The translations under genes were made by a program, and so were the position numbers. This document shows positions 37,294 through 46,060 of a stretch of DNA of 64,000 nt, one piece after another. The DNA is taken from the NCBI GenBank assembly GCA_947095535.1, contig OX352773.1, positions 256,145,590 through 256,209,589 on the forward strand, written 5' to 3'. This stretch comes from Poecilobothrus nobilitatus (taxonomy: Eukaryota; Arthropoda; Insecta; Diptera; Dolichopodidae). How positions within the stretch are numbered: the stretch's first letter is position 1; each line of letters starts with the position of its first letter. The notes under the pieces are model-generated. The model was not told the origin of the DNA, did no database searches, and was given only the letters and a program-made list of their open reading frames with translations.

Positions 37294-37630
37294 CTAAGTG
37301 CGGTATCTAGCATCGATAAATTCCTTTAATCTTGGTCGATTTCTAGCTATTTGCTTTAATTCTTCAAACAATGTTTTCTTCTTACAGCTGCAACTTTTTC
37401 AAAACAGTACTTCTTTAAGTTGTTTTCGGTCTTCTGACATTCTGAATGCATTGGGAATTCCGTTCAAAACATTAAAACTCTCAAAATCGAATTTATTGTC
37501 TGGTTTTCTTAGGGTGTGTTCGATTCATTGCAATTTTTTTCTTCAGATTTTGGTTTTGATTTCTTCTTGGTTTATTCTCTGCTATAAAAATTTGTTATTA
37601 ATTATTTGTGGCCAGCGACTTCTCAATAAA
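37294..37630 (-). pseudogene. RTE-like LINE ORF2 C-terminus, relic
   Basis: Read on the minus strand from about 37630: RSRWPQIINNKFL (the WP-x-x-I-x-N block), then QRINQEEIKTKI, then EHTLRKPDNKFDFESFN, NGIPNAFRMSEDRKQL, a stop, and FEELKQIARNRPRLKEFID before the final stop at 37294-37296. HTLRKP and the ELKQIARNR end are hallmark text of the same LINE class as the relic at 33.4 kb, where the matching end reads IKALAQNRVSYRDFF. The two relics are inverted relative to each other and overlap only at the end, so they may be two insertions. A plus-strand frame of 129 codons over this region is the shadow. Confidence 0.75.
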
Positions 37631-37744
37631 GCTAGAGATCTCTTAAAAAATAAAAGATTTTATGAAAATAACTTTATGAAAGTTTAGATAGTCTAGTGCA
37701 ACAGCTTTAGGCACCTGTTATATATACACATAAATATATATCGA

Positions 37745-38315
37745 TACTTAGTTACGTAAAATAATAATAGTAATAACAATAATAATAATAATGTTAATAA
37801 TAATAATATTAATAATAATAACAGCTGCTAAAGTGAAGCTATCTTTGCTTATATCATGCAGGAAGGTGTTCTATACTACTGTACGGTGTAATCCACTGAT
37901 GGCCTTGACTATGTAGTAAAATAATAATAATATTAATAAGTAATACAAATACCAATAATAATAACAGCTGCTACAGTGATAATAGGGGTTGCCTTCAATA
38001 ATTACCTCATGTAGTAAGGTGTTATATACTACTGCATGTTGTAACGGTTGTAACAGCTATAGTCACTGTTAGCAAAATAGTTATAATAATAGACGGATTC
38101 ATTGCTTCCTTACAGTCCCACTCCCAATTCAATGTTTCCTATCCTTTCCTACCCCTACTCTAGCCAATATACTTCATTAGCAGGTAATGGTTTCTTTCCA
38201 TTATATTGGCTAAAGCGGAAGGTGAGTTTAGTCAGTAAAAATCTGACACAACCAAGTGGAAATTCTTGGTGTCTTTGGAAGATTCCCACCTCCCTTGGAG
38301 AAAAAAAAGAATTTA
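37745..38315 (+). mobile_element. Family B element, plus copy, with (TAA)n
   Basis: Begins in a TAA/ATA-rich microsatellite (37765-37825), then two related subunits each starting AACAGCTGCTA(A/C)AGTG and containing TATACTACTG(T/C). It continues GACGGATTCATTGCTTCCTTACAG, CCCACTCCCAATTCAATGTTTCC, TATATTGGCTAAAGCGGAAG and GGTGTCTTTGGAAG, and ends CCACCTCCCTTGGAG plus an A tract. The last part resembles the LINE 3' UTR pattern seen at 55.5 and 39.6 kb (GGCTAAA...GGTTTAGT...CCACC, A-rich tail), so I infer family B is the 3' part of a related non-LTR element. The frame of 74 codons over the end is not a gene. Confidence 0.62.
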
Positions 38316-38399
38316 AAAATTCATAATAAATACAATAGAACTGCTTATGGTTATGATTCGTTTACTTTTTGCCGTTTTGATTCGTTTAATTATTCATTG

Positions 38400-38505
38400 G
38401 TACGGTCAGATTCTAAATGACTAAACCCAGTCTTTAGCCAATATAATGGGAAGAAACCACTACCTGCTGAAGCAGTATATTTGTCGGGAGTAAAAATAGA
38501 GAAGT
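38400..38505 (-). mobile_element. Family B fragment, inverted next to the previous copy
   Basis: GGTCAGATTCTAAATGACTAAACCC, TAGCCAATATAATGGGAAGAAACC and GCAGTATATTTGTCGGGAG match the inverted family B tail. With the preceding copy it forms an inverted pair separated by about 85 bp. Confidence 0.6.
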
Positions 38506-39460
38506 TTTTTTAAGTTACGGACGTATGAAATGACATAAGAATTGGAAAGATGATTAAAAAGGAGATTTGAAGAGAAAACTAATAAGAAAGTTGTCAAATT
38601 TTTGAATACAGATTTAATGATAATAAGGTCCCTAATTGTTTCAATTATGATGGGTAAATTGCCTAGTTTTACATAGAGTAAATTGGCACTTATAACCTTA
38701 AGAACTATAATTGGTGTACTTTGTACATTGATGTTATTAGAGAGCTGACCTCACATTTTATTGCAACTAAGCAAATGTTATATTGAGTATAAAATATTGT
38801 ATAAAAGGGCAAATACCTTCAATATTATAAAATGTATAAATCAAGAGGGCTGAAAGAAAAAATTTTAAGTTTTCGCTATTAAGTTATTAGAAGAATCATC
38901 TGTTGTTTAAATGACAAAAATCTTGAATTGCTAAAACATTTTATACATATCCCATATATAATAATATAATTTTATCGATGAAAACTTAATAAAAATACTA
39001 AAATTTGTTTAAAATATAATGCTTTTTTTTGTTCCAGATAGAAAAATACAAATAACAAATATTATTTTTTATATAATCAATGATATAAAATTTAAGAATA
39101 TTCATAATATTTAACTTTTGAATTAATTATGAATATAAAATACTTAATTAATACCACAATACAAAACAATTTTTTTTTATTTGAGGAATATTAAATTTTA
39201 ATATAAATATTATATTAAAATATTTGGAATATATTATATACTTATATTACAAATGCATATTTATGTATATTAATATGTAAGTATGTATGTAAAATGAAAT
39301 TATTAAAGTATGTACTTTATAGTTAAACTATAACGAAATAATAAATTAATACCATAAATTCATTCATATATATACATTTATAAAGAAATGATTTTAAAAA
39401 TACAGAGTATTCCAATTAAAAGTAAAAGGACGAGATTAGTTATAACTGAATAGCAGCCAC
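38506..39460. other. AT-rich non-coding stretch
   Basis: TATA-rich DNA (38945-39290). No feature. Confidence 0.6.
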
Positions 39461-39905
39461 AACTATCAACACGAACAAAATCAAAACGACTTTCTTTTTC
39501 TTTTCAGGGTAGATGGGAAATATCGAAAGAGACTGTATAGGAGTAAAACGAGCACAAGTCCTCTATGAGTATGTGGAACTTTAACTCACTAAACACCACT
39601 TCCCTTTTTTGACCAAACAATAGGCTATACGACCTTTTTTACTCATGAACTGCCTGGTCAAAGGAAGTTGAGTTAACGAATGAAAATAGATTTTGAACTG
39701 GCAGGTATATTATGAACAAAGTTGTTTATATTCACCTTGAATTTTTGCACGTTCTAAAGGTAATCATCACCAATTTTCGAGAACACATGAAGTGGAAAGT
39801 GGTTCCGTAAGCCGAATTATGCCATCTGGGAATTTGAATTACATAAGGGTGGGAAATAGAAGTTCTCCTTGTTTCTCTTTGGAATGCTTTGAGAGAAAGC
39901 ATCAA
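39461..39905 (-). pseudogene. Jockey-like LINE ORF2 tail and 3' UTR, relic
   Basis: Minus strand from about 39905: a GAAACAAGGAG block shared with 55.16 kb, HPYVIQIPRWHNSAYG, a frameshift, RNHFPLHVFSKIGDDYL, a stop, NVQKFKVNINNFVHNIPASS and a terminal stop near 39674. The 3' UTR follows with GTCAAAAAAGGGAAGTGGTG and TCGATATTTCCCATC to 39461. It is the closest relative of the relic at 16.3 kb. It shows the HPY and RLWN-like blocks in the same order as the better copy at 55 kb. Confidence 0.68.
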
Positions 39906-41034
39906 ACTTTTAATTTCATTAGAACAAAAATCCGCTCCTATAAGGTATCTATAAAATATGGTAAGTGATCTTAATAGGCGACGGAAATCAAGTGAAGAGA
40001 GCGTAAAGGTTGGAATCGTTTATTAGACGAATTGCTTTGTTTGAACTTTATCGATGTACATTGTACTCCATTTTTGGTCTTATATATATTTTATATATAT
40101 TATTTTATATGTGTCTTTGACAAAGCTACTCTTGAAGTAACACAAAGCTTGCTTATTCCCTTCTTACTTGAAAAAGCATTTTTTTTATCAGATGTCAAGA
40201 AAAACATTTTGGCAGTTATACTTACAACAGAAGTGTTGTATAATAATAGAAAAAATAAATAAAAACACAATGCAGCTAAAATATAAAATGGTATTATTTT
40301 TACGTTTACTTAGGAAATCTGTAAGTAATTTTAGATTCAAAGAGAAGACGTTTGATGTTGAAATTTTAGTTACCATAAAGCACAGATATTATAAACATAA
40401 TCATTATATGAAATTTTACATTTTATTATGAAATTATCGAAAAGATTTGAAAGGCAAACTTCGGTAAAACAAGTAAACATCCTGTGAATCGCTAGAGCTT
40501 TACATTGTCTCTACAATAGAGTTTTAGAGAGCCATTAACTCCAATAGCAATTACTTATAGAATCCAACCTAACAACTTTATTTTTGTTTTACCTGATTCG
40601 TATGTCTTCTTTTATTTTAAATAATAAACAGTAATAGCTACACCTAAAATTTCTTCAGCACTTATTTTGAAAGTCTTTTCCCTCACAAAAAGTTTGAATT
40701 AAATTGATTTATTATCACTAATTTATTTTTATACTCTATCATAAATCTAACCAAGACAAATTATAAGTAGACTGTGTATAGATAATTTGTAGAGAGCTAA
40801 AGCAAAGATCTCCTGAACATTTCTTTACAGTGATTTTGTAGTTCGAATTTTCAGTAGAGATGGAAGGCTGAATCTATAAAAATGAACTTGAACTCAAATT
40901 TCATTTTTTCAAACAAATATTATGCTTGAAATCGTAGTTTTTCCGTATCTCATGTAAGCACTTTTAGAAAAGCAGATATCATTTTTTTTCTCATATGCAC
41001 AAAATTTTAGATAAATATTTTCTATTCAAATCTT
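39906..41034. other. AT-rich non-coding stretch
   Basis: No gene or clear repeat. Three overlapping short frames at 40032-40431 are A/T-biased and share no family. Confidence 0.55.
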
Positions 41035-41520
41035 TTTTTTTTCCTAAGGGAGGTGGGAAACTTCCAAAGACACCAAGAATTTCCCCCTTGGTAGTGTCAG
41101 ATTCTTACTGACTAAATCCACCTCCCCCTTTAGCCAATATAATGGGATGAAACCCTTACCTGCGAACGCAAGGATTGGAAAGGATAGGAAAATGGATACG
41201 GAAACATTGAATTGGGAGTGGGACTGTAAGGAAACAATGAATCCGCCTATTATTATTATTATTTTATTTTTATTTTTATCAGTTACAACATGTAGTACTA
41301 GTATATATATTACTACATGAGGTAATTATTGAAGGCAACCCCCACTGTCACTGTAGCGGCTGTTATTATTGGTATTAATATTCTTATTAATATTATTATT
41401 ATTTTACTACAGAGTCAGCGCCATCAGTGGATTACAACGTGCAGCAGTATATAATACTTTACTTGCATGATATAACCAAAGATAGCCCCACTGTAGTGGG
41501 TTATATTGTTATATTATTAT
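41035..41520 (-). mobile_element. Family B element, best minus copy
   Basis: Reads AAGGGAGGTGGGAAACTTCC, AATTTCCCCCTTGGTAGTGTCAG, TAGCCAATATAATGGGATG, GTGGGACTGTAAGGAAACAATG, an ATT microsatellite, CATGAGGTAATTATTGAAGG, CACTGTCACTGTAGCGGC, another ATT tract and a second subunit with GCCATCAGTGGATTACAACG. The order is the exact inverse of the copy at 37.7 kb. Confidence 0.68.
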
Positions 41521-41625
41521 TGTACTATTTATTATACTATTTAATTATTGTACTATTATTATTATTAATATTATTATTGTTATTATTACTAATATTAATT
41601 ATACGATATACATTATTATTAATAT
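41500..41625. repeat. (TTA)n-rich microsatellite
   Basis: Imperfect TTA/ATT repeat adjoining the family B copy. The 77-codon frame of L and I across it reflects the repeat. Confidence 0.8.
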
Positions 41626-41653
41626 ATAAAAGAACTACATATTTTTTATTTAT

Positions 41654-41729
41654 GATCTGACTGGGCTTTGAACCCAAGATCCTTCGATTGAAAGGTTGGC
41701 GACTTAACCACTGCGCCATGAGTCAGATC
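41654..41729 (-). mobile_element. tRNA-like head of repeat S2 with intact pol III boxes
   Basis: A 76 bp minus-strand segment with A box TGGCGCAGTGG, B box GGTTCAAAGCC and a CCTT/AAGG stem around a seven-base loop. The outer ends GATCTGACT and AGTCAGATC are perfect 9 bp inverted repeats. When the boxes are put at normal tRNA positions, the acceptor arms (TGACTCA against TCAGATC) do not pair and the anticodon stem has a mismatch, so it is scored as a tRNA-derived repeat, not a working tRNA gene. The internal pol III promoter could still be active. Confidence 0.65.
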
Positions 41730-41811
41730 GATTTAAATAAGATTTTAACTACAATATTATTGTCAATATATATATGTATATATTATATACATATATTTGC
41801 ATAAGAAAATT

Positions 41812-42015
41812 AAATAATTTTTGTATAAAACAATAGATGGCGCACAAATAAAAATATTTATTTTCGTTTAATAATCTTGTACATATATAATATAGCTACA
41901 GACGACTAATCAACGGGTTAGAGAAACAAATGATTTCAGAAACTGGAGTTTAATCAAATATGAATAATAAATGTCTTAGTGGATGCCCTATGTTCCTTAT
42001 AGGCGTAAAAAGAAT
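41812..42015 (-). mobile_element. Body of repeat S2, inverted copy
   Basis: The reverse complement reads CATAGGGCATCCACTAAGAC, TTTCTGAAATCATTTGTTTC, CCCGTTGATTAGTCGTCTGTA and GCGCCATCTATTGTTTTATAC, collinear with 24180-24350 on the plus strand. Confidence 0.65.
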
Positions 42016-42723
42016 AAAAACAAAATTTATCTTATAAACTATAACAAAGGTACAATAAATTTTTTTTTGTTTTTATTTCTGACACTCTGTTGAAATTTAG
42101 AGGATTAACAATTGCTTAAAAAAAAATAAAATAACTATTAGAAGGATTTTAAATTACATTTGTTATTCTAATTTAATAAAACTGAAACAAATAAAATTAT
42201 ACATAATCATATTAACAATTATTAGTATTATTAATAATTTGTTATATATATATATATATAAAATATCTAAAAGATATATATTATATATTATAATATTATG
42301 TGAAAGAAATGCTTAATTAAACTATGATATATTTAATTAATTTTATTTAATATTTTATTATTTAGTCAAATAATTAAAACTTTTTTTTTAGTAGGTACTA
42401 ATGATATGATGATCATTGATTGATAGTTTGTTTTAAAATTGGAATTGCTATGAATTAAGTTTGGCATCATAAGCAAAATAAATATAATTTTAACCTATAA
42501 GATGTCATTTTAAGATTATTTTTTTTTTTTTATATTATATCTTCCAGATATAAATATCTGCCGATAGTTTTAGGACCCTTTTGCCTTAAAGCATGTGAGC
42601 CATCTCGGTACAAGTATTAAATTATAATTAACAAATAAAAAACAAGCATCACGCTAAAAGAAATTTTACAGCCTTCTTCGCAACGGAGTAGTGCCAAATT
42701 TTTAGTATGAAAACAATACCTAT
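42016..42723. other. AT-rich non-coding stretch
   Basis: TA microsatellite at 42243-42300. The stretch 42545-42720 is less A/T-biased but not recognised. Confidence 0.5.
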
Positions 42724-42783
42724 CTTATGCATAATTGTATGCGGTCGGTAACTTATACATAATAAAATGTATGCGGTCGATAA
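42724..42783 (+). repeat. Two-copy direct repeat with TGTATGCGGTCGRTAA
   Basis: Unit 1 is 42724-42751 and unit 2 is 42752-42783. Both start CTTAT(G/A)CATAA and end TGTATGCGGTCG(G/A)TAA. A TATGCGGTCTTATTT echo lies at 43141. Confidence 0.7.
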
Positions 42784-43046
42784 TTAATCATCTCGTTTCA
42801 GTTTTGAGAGCCAAATATTTTAGAAAAGAGTCTATTTATTTAAATTATTTTTCAAGGTCATAATAATATGTTGTATTTTGAAAAAGGTCAATGTACTTTC
42901 TTTTAGTCAGTTTGGTAATCTTACTTTATTTAAATTGTGGATTTCTATGAAAAAATTATTTTATTTCTATGAAGTTTTTATTATTAAATTAATTTTTAAT
43001 TTTTTTCAGGGGTAAGTATTACAGAACTGGATTTATTTTATAAAGC

Positions 43047-43234
43047 ATTTAATGAGAATAACACCCCGAGGTTTTATTTCTCAAGAAGTCGTAAATTAAG
43101 TTTAAATTGAAATAAGATCTGGGAGCTTTATTTTCATATTTATGCGGTCTTATTTCTTAATTACTTAATAGTAAAACCCTCCAGGGTATTATTTCTCATT
43201 AAATTTAAAATAACACTCCAGAGGATTTATTTTG
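43047..43234. repeat. Cluster of four near-palindromic 25-27 bp units
   Basis: Units with the shape RAATAA-CACYCC-GAGG-TTTATTTY occur at 43055-43080, 43109-43135, 43171-43197 (opposite orientation) and 43207-43234. The first and third together form a long inverted repeat: the arm at 43047-43077 against 43172-43204, both including TTTAATGAGAA and its complement. Each unit is itself close to a palindrome. No known element was recognised. Confidence 0.55.
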
Positions 43235-43732
43235 TAGGACTTTAATTCATATTTCACGGTGCCATAAAATATTGCTTCAAAACATGCTTAATTCATATTT
43301 ATTTTATAGTTGACAGAAATTTTCAATTGGATATAAAAATAAAAATATAATATTAAAATGAAATTTATTTAAATTTCCGTTAAAATATTAAAATTTTATT
43401 TTTTCTATTGTTCTATTTTGTATCCTTATAATTAATTATCCAAATAAAAAGGACTATTTGATAAAATTGCATAATTTTATCATAATAAATTTTTTCTAAT
43501 CTTAATAAAACCAAACAATTGTTTTTTTTTTTTTGTTTATTTAAAAATATTATAATTTAATGAACTTTTTAACTATGAGCCATTTTGTTTTTGTTTTTTA
43601 AATTAATAAACAAAATATTCAAATATTTATAAATACAATATTTAAATTTTATTGATACAAAATAAATATGTTGAAAATTAATGGAATGTAATAATTGTAA
43701 AAAATATATATATATTTATTTTTTCTTTTATG
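43235..43732. other. AT-rich non-coding stretch
   Basis: No feature seen. Confidence 0.6.
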
Positions 43733-43906
43733 GATTTCACTGCCACATAAATGTGGACAGGAAATTACACAGCTTTTCCTGTTCATGCGTGGCTGTAAAT
43801 GTCGTAAGGGGGAATAACTCTTACGACGTGTATGGGATTTGAACCCACACTACCTCAGTGTTTACAGCATATTATACGCTCTTACCCATTAAACTACTTA
43901 GGCCTC
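43733..43906 (-). mobile_element. tRNA-derived SINE, S1
   Basis: Minus strand from 43904: a tRNA-like head GGCCTAAGTAGTTTAATGGG with A box TAGTTTAATGGG (43885-43896) and B box GGTTCAAATCC (43835-43845), then CATACAC and an 8 bp hairpin CTTACGAC / GTCGTAAG (43820-43827 with 43801-43808). A body follows with TTTACAGCCACGCATGAACA, then an A/T-rich tail near 43733. Head, body and A/T tail in that order is the standard SINE layout. A fragment of the same body lies at 44.54 kb. Confidence 0.72.
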
Positions 43907-44284
43907 TATATATAATATATATACATATGGACATAAATATATAATGTTAAATATTATTTTTCTAATTATTTAAAATATTTTTATTGACTTAAAATTTTAT
44001 TCATATTATAATATAGCTAGTACCCGTATGTACTATATGTGTAATATTAAATGCAATTGACCTAGAAACAATAGAATTTGTATTTTGTAATAATTTAATA
44101 ATTTGACATTTAATTTTTTTTTTTACTAATAATTATTATATATATTTATAATTAACAGATAGTAATTATGCACATATTATCATATGCCAGTGAAACATTT
44201 CCAATTTCGAGCCCAACAAAATGGTTTAATATTAAGATGTTTCTATTTATAACAATTCTTTATTTTTTTCATTATTTCATTTTA
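43907..44284. other. AT-rich non-coding stretch
   Basis: No feature seen. Confidence 0.6.
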
Positions 44285-45110
44285 TTTCAAAGACAACAAG
44301 AATACGCCATATGTGGTGTCAGATTCTTCTTTTAGTCAGTCAAAAGCCATCTTCTTCTTTAGTCAATATATTTGGATCAAACCTCTAATTGTCATCGAAA
44401 GAAATTGACGCGAGTGTAGAAGTGATAGGAGAGGATAAGAAGGATAGGTGTACGGAAACATTAAATTGGGAACCTTCCTGCATGAGATAATAATTGAAGA
44501 CTACTACACTGTAGCAGCTATTATTATTTGTATTTATTAAGATGGATTTCCTCATGCACTGTTTATGTGTGGCGGTAACTTATTTTCATGACGGTATTTT
44601 GGGTATGATTTCATCAATGTGACGGATGTCAGTCACGCATACAAAATAAATTGTAATATTTTTGTTTTATAAATTCTTTTTGTTTAACAAAAACAATAAA
44701 TTTGTTTTGAAAAAGTAACAAATATTTATTAGTTGGCGTGTGTTAAATTTTTTAGTATGTGTGAATTCCGTCACGGAAAAGATAAATTTAATTTAACTTT
44801 TTGCCGCGACGGAAAAACTTCGCGACAGTTTTTTCTAATTAGTTAATTAAACGTTAAGAATGACCGTCATGGAGAAACGACGTCTGAAGAAATTCAGCTT
44901 TATTATTGTTACTATTTATTATAGAGTCAACCCTATCAGTCAGTTACATCATGCATTAATATATATATAGAATCTTTCTGTATGACATAAAGGCATATTG
45001 GAGTTGCCAGCTGGAGGATTTATTATTTATTTTAGTATTATTATTAGTGTTGATATCATTATTAGTACTATAATAATTAAATTATTATAATTTTACTATA
45101 TGCTAATGCA
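44285..45110 (-). mobile_element. Family B element, split by an insertion
   Basis: The first part (44285-44540) has GGTGTCAGATTCTTCTTTTAGTCAG and CATGAGATAATAATTGAAG. The second part (from about 44905) resumes with TTATAGAGTCAACCCTATCAGTCAGTTACATCATG, which follows directly in the uninterrupted copy at 41.4 kb. About 365 bp in between are foreign. Confidence 0.6.
44540..44905. mobile_element. Insertion within family B, partly SINE S1
   Basis: Starts GATGGATTTCCTCATGCACTGTTTATGTGTGGCGGTAAC, similar to the S1 body (TTTCCTGTTCATGCGTGGCTGTAA). The remainder holds TTTTCATGACGGTATT near 44582 and an inverted GACCGTCATGGAG near 44862, plus two further ACGGAAAA motifs. It may be one SINE or MITE relic or two nested pieces. 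Confidence 0.45.
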
Positions 45111-45954
45111 TATAGTAGTAATTACGATTTTTTCGATTTTTTGATGAAACTAAAAATAATGAAACATTCAAATAATTTTTAGAATAATTTATCTAGGGCA
45201 AAAAGTATTTTACTATAATTACCTTGTTTACATTGGGGGAAAAACGTACATTCTTCCACTCCTTTTTCAACCTTCATGTTTACAACAGGGTGAAAAAAGT
45301 GCTTTTTTTGGCAAAATGATGTCAGAACATTGATAAATTAGAAATGAAACGACGATTTCTTTGCATTTTTTTTCATTTTGTTCCAATACGTATGAAATTT
45401 TATTTTTAATTAATATATAATTTATTATATACTATATCTAACACTTAAACCAAAATCAAATTTAAATGGTTAAACATTCAAAAAAAAAAATGATTGCAAT
45501 TTAAAAATTTGTAATTTTTATCATATCAAAATAAATAAATTACTATTTTTATACATTTAAAAAAAAAATTTTTTTTTGTTTTTACTTTTTTTATTATTAA
45601 TTTTATTTGAAATAATAAAATTTAATTAAATCGATTATTTTTATAATTTATTAATAGTTAAAACACATTATATGTTTTTGACTTTAATTTGTTTATTAAA
45701 TGAATAAAATAGTAATTAATATTAAAATTATATATTTATAATTTTATACAGAAAATAATTTTTTTATGAATTTATAAAAAATTGTTGTTAAAAATTAAAT
45801 ATTTAATAAAGACGCAAAACTAAACTATAGTTCTACAAATTTAACTTACCCCTTATGAAAGTTTCAAATATTTATTTGCACCATTACTCTTTCACGTTTA
45901 AGAAAAACGTTTGATACTTAAAATTTAAGTCTGACTAAGAAAAAGGTTTTATAT
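45111..45954. other. AT-rich non-coding stretch
   Basis: No feature seen. Confidence 0.6.
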
Positions 45955-46060
45955 TCATATTTAATTTCAGCACATTTTAAAAAAAAAAATTAAAAAAAAT
46001 TTCTCTATATCAGTTTGTCCGTCCTGAACGAGGTATCTCTCCATTTTAACACTTTTTTCA
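45955..46060 (-). mobile_element. Short family F-like fragment
   Basis: CATATTTAATTTCAGCACATTTT followed by TTTGTCCGTCCTGAACGAGG resembles the inverted family F start at 18.22-18.31 kb (TTTTTAGCACATTTTCACC, then CCGTTTGTTTG). Confidence 0.35.

Noticed and set aside
37298..37687. 129-codon plus-strand frame
   Set aside because: It is the antisense shadow of an RTE-like LINE relic whose minus-strand translation has clear family text.
41654..41729. Functional tRNA gene
   Set aside because: Boxes are present but acceptor arms do not pair in register and the anticodon stem is mismatched; related degraded copies exist at 24.0 and 24.5 kb.
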